Source: CAYLLT01 sp964384465 (GTDB lineage: Bacteria > Planctomycetota > Phycisphaerae > UBA1845 > PWPN01). Taken from it: DNA of 8,836 nucleotides. Made by a program: the position numbers and the translations under genes. The DNA is taken from assembly GCA_964384465.1 (NCBI GenBank), contig CAYLLT010000162.1, forward strand, positions 1 to 8,836, written 5' to 3'. Below are positions 5,544 through 8,836 of this stretch, piece after piece. Each line of letters opens with the position of its first letter. The first letter of the stretch is position 1. The notes beneath the pieces were generated by a model. That model saw only the letters and a program-made list of their open reading frames with translations, was not told the origin of the DNA and searched no databases.

Positions 5544-6758
5544 ATGGAAACGAGCACTGAGATAATTTTACTGCTTTGCGCCGGTATGGATCTGGCGGGT
5601 GGTCCTTCCCTCTTCGCCGAGCGCATCTCTACGACCCGCGCGCTCTCCCGGCCCGCGGCCACTCAAGCGCAGGAAGCGCCGGCCATGCCCTCCCCCGACT
5701 CCTGGCCGATGTTCCGCGGCGGGCCGACCATGGCTGGAATCGCTCGCGTCGAGCTGCCCGGGAAGCTGTCGCTGAAATGGACCTTCAAGACCGAGGGCCC
5801 GATCAACTCCTCAGCGGTCATCGAGAACGGGCGCGTCTTCATTGGTTCCGATGACGGGATGCTCTACGCGATCTCCCTCGCTGACGGCCAGAAGATCTGG
5901 TCCTTCAAGGCCGGGGAAGCCATCGAGGCTCCGCCCACGGTGGCCGGCGGGATGGTCTACGTCGGCTCGGCGGATACCCATCTGTATGCGATCGTCGCTG
6001 ACACCGGCGCGATGAAATGGAAGTACCAGACTCAAGACAAAATCCTCGGGGCGGCGAGCGTCGTGCGTTCGGGCGATCGGACGCTGGTCCTCGCCGGCAG
6101 CTATGACAACAACCTGCATTGCGTGAATGCCGCTGATGGAAAGATGCTCTGGACCTACGAGACCGACAACTACATCAACGGATCACCCGCGATCTCACAG
6201 GGCCAAGTGATCTTCGGCGGCTGCGATGGCGTGCTTCACGTCGTGTCGGTTCAGGATGGCCATAAACTGGGCGGCGTCGAAGTCGGTTCCTATATTGCCG
6301 GAACCGCGGCGCTGGCCGGAACGCGGGCTTACGTCGGACATTATGAGGGTGGATTCGTCTGCGTGGATATCGCTCAGGGCAAGGTGGTCTGGGAATATGG
6401 CGAGCATCGTTTCCCGTTTTTCTCCTCTCCCGCCGTCGATGACCTCCATGTGGTGTTCGGCGGCCGGGACAAACGGCTGCACTGCGTGGCACGCGATGAC
6501 GGCAAACCGCTCTGGACGTTCCAAGCCCGCGGCAGAATCGACAGCTCACCGGTGATCTGCGGCCGGAAAGTTGTGGTCGGCTCGGATGACGGGCGGCTCT
6601 ATGTCGTCAGCCTCGCGGATGGGAAGGAGCTGTGGTCCTACGAGATCGGTGAAGCGGTAACCGGCTCGCCCGCGGTGGCGGGAGGCATGGTCGTGGTGGG
6701 CTGCGAAGATGGTCGCGTGTATGCCTTTGGGGCCAGCGCTGACTTGCGGGGCAATTGA
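5544..6758 (+). CDS. PQQ-type (BamB-like) beta-propeller repeat protein
   Basis: The 404-residue protein consists of a short N-terminal region and eight repeats spaced 39-44 residues apart, at about 101, 141, 185, 226, 265, 307, 347 and 387. Each follows the pattern G-S-x-D-G-x-L-Y-x-x-x-x-x-D-G-x-x-x-W. WPMFRGG (54-60) opens the domain, as in many such proteins. These propellers may bind PQQ or serve as protein-protein platforms like BamB; no enzymatic residues can be assigned here. Residues 7-25 are mildly hydrophobic but lack positive charges before them and a proper lipobox, so export is doubtful. An alternative start at ATG 5685, with AGGAAG eight bases upstream, would give a 357-residue cytoplasmic protein beginning just before WPMFRGG. 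The stop lies 2 bp before the radical SAM start, so the two are co-expressed. Confidence 0.85.
   Translation: METSTEIILLLCAGMDLAGGPSLFAERISTTRALSRPAATQAQEAPAMPSPDSWPMFRGGPTMAGIARVELPGKLSLKWTFKTEGPINSSAVIENGRVFIGSDDGMLYAISLADGQKIWSFKAGEAIEAPPTVAGGMVYVGSADTHLYAIVADTGAMKWKYQTQDKILGAASVVRSGDRTLVLAGSYDNNLHCVNAADGKMLWTYETDNYINGSPAISQGQVIFGGCDGVLHVVSVQDGHKLGGVEVGSYIAGTAALAGTRAYVGHYEGGFVCVDIAQGKVVWEYGEHRFPFFSSPAVDDLHVVFGGRDKRLHCVARDDGKPLWTFQARGRIDSSPVICGRKVVVGSDDGRLYVVSLADGKELWSYEIGEAVTGSPAVAGGMVVVGCEDGRVYAFGASADLRGN
5671..5676 (+). promoter_or_regulatory. Possible ribosome binding site for an alternative start of the propeller gene
   Basis: AGGAAG lies 8 nt before the in-frame ATG 5685. ATG 5544 has no clear Shine-Dalgarno sequence. 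This leaves real doubt about where the protein begins and whether it is exported. Confidence 0.35.
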
Positions 6759-6760
6759 AT

Positions 6761-8098
6761 ATGACGACACAGACCTCGCCATCTCTGGACGCGCCTGCGG
6801 GGCATCAGACCACGGGTGGTAATTACTTCGTCGCGAATTACCCGCCGTTCTCATTCTGGAAACCCGAGTTCGTGCCGCAGGCGCACGCGGCCCTGGAACG
6901 TCAGCCGGACCGGGATACGCCGCTGGGCATCTATGTGCACATCCCATTCTGTAGAAAGCGATGCCATTTCTGCTACTTCAAGGTCTACACCGACAAAAAC
7001 TCCTCAGAGATTCGCGCCTACCTGAGCGCGATGAATCGGGAGTTGGAGATGTACGCCCGCCGGCCGTGCGTCGGCGGGCGTAAAAAACCCCGTTTCATCT
7101 ATTTTGGCGGCGGCACGCCCTCGTACCTTTCCGTGGAACAGCTTCAGTCACTCACCGACGCCATGAAAAGGGTGTTACCCTGGGATGAGGCCGAGGAGGT
7201 CACTTTCGAATGCGAGCCGGGCACGCTCAACGAATCCAAGCTCAAGGCCCTCAGAGAACTGGGTATCACCCGACTCAGCCTCGGCGTGGAACACTTCGAC
7301 GACGAAATCCTGAAAGCCAACAATCGTGCCCACGGCTCCAGCGAGATCGCACGGGCCTATGATTTCGCCCGCTCCGTCGGATTCCCGCAGATCAACATCG
7401 ACCTGATCGCCGGGATGCTGGGCGAGACAACCGCGAAGTGGCAGGCGTGTGTAGACCGGGCGCTCGAGATGCAACCCGACAGCATCACCATTTACCAGAT
7501 GGAGATCCCCTACAACACGACCATCTTTCACGAGATGAAGGCCCAGGGGACGCTGGTCGCCCCGGTGGCCGACTGGGAGACCAAGCGCGACTGGGTGCGA
7601 TACGCCTTCTCGGAACTGGAGCAGCGGGGGTACACGGTCAGCAGCGCCTATACCGCGGTGAAATCTCCGGCCAGAACGAAGTTCATTTATCGAGACGCTC
7701 TGTGGAGCGGCGCCGACCTGATCAGCATCGGCGTCGCATCCTTCTCGCATCTGGCCGGCACGCATTTTCAGAACGAAAAGGACATGGGGCCGTACATGGC
7801 CAGGGTCGAGGCGGGTGAGCTGCCGATCCATCGCGCCCTGACGATGACCGATGAGGAACGTTTGATCCGCCAGTTGGTCCTGCAACTCAAGCTCGGATGC
7901 GTGCCGTTGCGGCCGTTGGAGGATAAGTTCGGCGTGGATGTCCGCGAACGGTTCGCGGAGCCGCTGGCACGCCTGCAGAACGCCGGCTATCTGGCGATCG
8001 ACGATCAGGCGATCCGCCTGACCCGCGAGGCCCTGCTCCAGGTGGACGATCTTTTACACGAGTTTTTTCTCCCGCAGCATCGCGGCGCGGGAAATTGA
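6761..8098 (+). CDS. HemN/HemW-like radical SAM protein
   Basis: The 445-residue protein has the coproporphyrinogen III oxidase-like radical SAM architecture. The [4Fe-4S]-SAM site is CRKRCHFC (Cys64, Cys68, Cys71), followed by GGGTPS (116-121), EPGT (152-155), RLSLGVEHFDDEIL (171-184), NIDLIAG (212-218) and a HemN C-terminal domain at about 365-435. The cluster is followed by YF, without the fourth cysteine of HemN, so true coproporphyrinogen oxidase activity is unlikely. HemW usually has a VQSF-type sequence where this has VEHF. The family also includes class C radical SAM methyltransferases and cyclopropanases of natural-product pathways, which the neighbours make plausible. ATG 6761 is preferred, with GGGG about 9 nt upstream. 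TTG 6755, overlapping the previous stop, is the alternative. Confidence 0.8.
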   Translation: MTTQTSPSLDAPAGHQTTGGNYFVANYPPFSFWKPEFVPQAHAALERQPDRDTPLGIYVHIPFCRKRCHFCYFKVYTDKNSSEIRAYLSAMNRELEMYARRPCVGGRKKPRFIYFGGGTPSYLSVEQLQSLTDAMKRVLPWDEAEEVTFECEPGTLNESKLKALRELGITRLSLGVEHFDDEILKANNRAHGSSEIARAYDFARSVGFPQINIDLIAGMLGETTAKWQACVDRALEMQPDSITIYQMEIPYNTTIFHEMKAQGTLVAPVADWETKRDWVRYAFSELEQRGYTVSSAYTAVKSPARTKFIYRDALWSGADLISIGVASFSHLAGTHFQNEKDMGPYMARVEAGELPIHRALTMTDEERLIRQLVLQLKLGCVPLRPLEDKFGVDVRERFAEPLARLQNAGYLAIDDQAIRLTREALLQVDDLLHEFFLPQHRGAGN

Positions 8099-8116
8099 GA
8101 ACGAATCATTATTGAC

Positions 8117-8689
8117 GTGCCATTACAACAGGCCGAATGGCTGAAACCGCTGCGGGCGTACTACGTGTCCGCCGGCGTCCCTTTGCCCTCGATAACCGTG
8201 ATCGATAGCCGGGACATTCCGCAACCCTATTACGATTTGCTCATCCATCGAGAAGACATGACCTCCGTCCTGGAGCGCTATCATAGCGGAATGATCGAGC
8301 TTCGCCTGCTGCGCGTCAGCATAGAGAATGGCCAGCTCACGCGCCAGGTGGTGCTCGTGCTGGCTGCGAGCGGAAAACCGGTTGAGTTCGGCGCCATCCG
8401 CATCCACCTCGGCCGCTTTGGGCCGGAAGCCCAGCAGATGATTCTCGAAGGCCGCCGCCCTCTGGGAGGAATTCTGAAGGAGCACGGTATCGAATACATC
8501 AGCCGCCCCGGAGGGTTCATCCGCTTCCGTTCCGATGCGATCGTGAATCCGCTGCTGGGGCTCACGGGCGAACATGAGCTCTTTGGCCGGTATACCACGC
8601 TGTACGACGCGACGGCGCAGTCGCTGGCGGAGGTGATCGAGATCCTCCCGCCCATCGGTGATTCGGATCCGGGAAAGGGTGAAGCATGA
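8117..8689 (+). CDS. Chorismate lyase-like protein (UbiC/DUF98 fold)
   Basis: The 190-residue protein would convert chorismate to 4-hydroxybenzoate and pyruvate. It shows the family landmarks in order: LLIHREDMTSVLE (41-53), like the 'H..sMT..LE' segment; LTRQVVLV (74-81), with Arg76 at the place of the substrate-binding Arg of REVxL; RRPLGGIL (113-120), like the conserved PLG.iL; and LFGRYTTLY...IEILPP (155-179), like GRRs.f...tEvfLP, with Glu175 in the position of the catalytic Glu. Overall similarity is low, so a related binding function remains possible. The start is GTG 8117, 18 nt after the radical SAM stop and with a weak ribosome site; an in-frame stop at 8096-8098 excludes earlier starts. 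It overlaps the FAD enzyme by 4 nt (ATGA). Outside ubiquinone synthesis such genes supply aryl starter units for pigments and phenolic lipids. Confidence 0.65.
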   Translation: MPLQQAEWLKPLRAYYVSAGVPLPSITVIDSRDIPQPYYDLLIHREDMTSVLERYHSGMIELRLLRVSIENGQLTRQVVLVLAASGKPVEFGAIRIHLGRFGPEAQQMILEGRRPLGGILKEHGIEYISRPGGFIRFRSDAIVNPLLGLTGEHELFGRYTTLYDATAQSLAEVIEILPPIGDSDPGKGEA

Positions 8690-8836
8690 ACAAGAGTCAG
8701 GACTATGAGGCGATCGTCATCGGCGGCGGCCCCGCGGGATCGACCACCGCCGCCCTGCTGGCCGACAAGGGACGCCGCGTCGTGCTGCTGGAGAAGGAGA
8801 AGTTCCCGCGCTACCACATCGGCGAGTCGCTGCTGC
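8686..8836 (+). CDS. FAD-dependent oxidoreductase, halogenase/geranylgeranyl-reductase type, N-terminal part
   Basis: Only 50 codons are in the window; the gene runs off the right edge. The start ATGA overlaps the previous stop, and AAAGGG (8674-8679) lies 6 nt upstream. Residues 7-20 (YEAIVIGGGPAGST) are the beta-strand and GxGxxG loop of an FAD Rossmann fold. FPRYHIGESLL (40-50) is the signature shared by flavin-dependent halogenases and by geranylgeranyl-reductase-like oxidoreductases. The halogenase-specific WxWxIP motif would lie beyond the edge, so the two cannot be told apart here. Its coupling to the chorismate lyase-like gene points to a shared pathway. Confidence 0.85.
   Translation, partial: MNKSQDYEAIVIGGGPAGSTTAALLADKGRRVVLLEKEKFPRYHIGESLL

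Noticed and set aside
7175..7885. A 236-codon open frame on the minus strand
   Set aside because: It lies wholly inside the radical SAM gene, shows no recognisable motif, and is explained by high-GC codon bias. The minus-strand frames at 198-740, 2343-2906 and 3546-4277 fail for the same reason.

Overview
This GC-rich window holds eight protein-coding genes that read as real, one gene remnant, a toxin-antitoxin pair among them, and several unusual intergenic repeats. No rRNA, tRNA, CRISPR array, transposase or integrase was seen. The organism looks like an environmental, high-GC, Gram-negative-type bacterium. My guess is Planctomycetota (or a neighbouring phylum), from the beta-propeller/HemN-like/FAD-enzyme neighbourhood and the intergenic heptamer and AT-rich repeats. 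No marker gene confirms this.

Left part (1-4538, + strand). The 3' end of a sodium:solute symporter overlaps by 4 nt (ATGA) a short LuxE-like adenylate-forming enzyme. This is followed by a LuxC-like aldehyde dehydrogenase superfamily protein and an iron-containing alcohol dehydrogenase. The three enzymes can be read as one series: carboxylic acid to acyl-adenylate or thioester, to aldehyde, to alcohol. The two intergenic gaps inside the module each carry a different repeat: an 18-bp AT-rich palindrome with 14-bp direct repeats, and a GC-rich inverted array of 7-bp units.

Middle (4539-5432). A lower-GC MazF/PemK-like toxin and its DUF2281-like antitoxin lie on the minus strand. Beyond them is a 144-bp second copy of the 3' end of the iron alcohol dehydrogenase gene, about 89% identical by hand count and ending at the same stop codon. 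The cassette is therefore bracketed by two versions of one gene end. This resembles elements that enter the 3' end of a protein gene and supply a replacement end. A perfect 15-bp-arm hairpin sits 9 bp before the duplicated segment.

Right part (5544-8836, + strand). A tight run encodes an eight-repeat PQQ-type beta-propeller, a HemN/HemW-like radical SAM protein, a chorismate lyase-like protein with the family's Arg and Glu retained, and the first 50 codons of an FAD-dependent enzyme of the halogenase/geranylgeranyl-reductase type. Chorismate lyase makes 4-hydroxybenzoate, so this half looks like the edge of an aryl-derived secondary metabolite or pigment pathway. Whether the acid-reduction module on the left belongs to the same pathway is inference.
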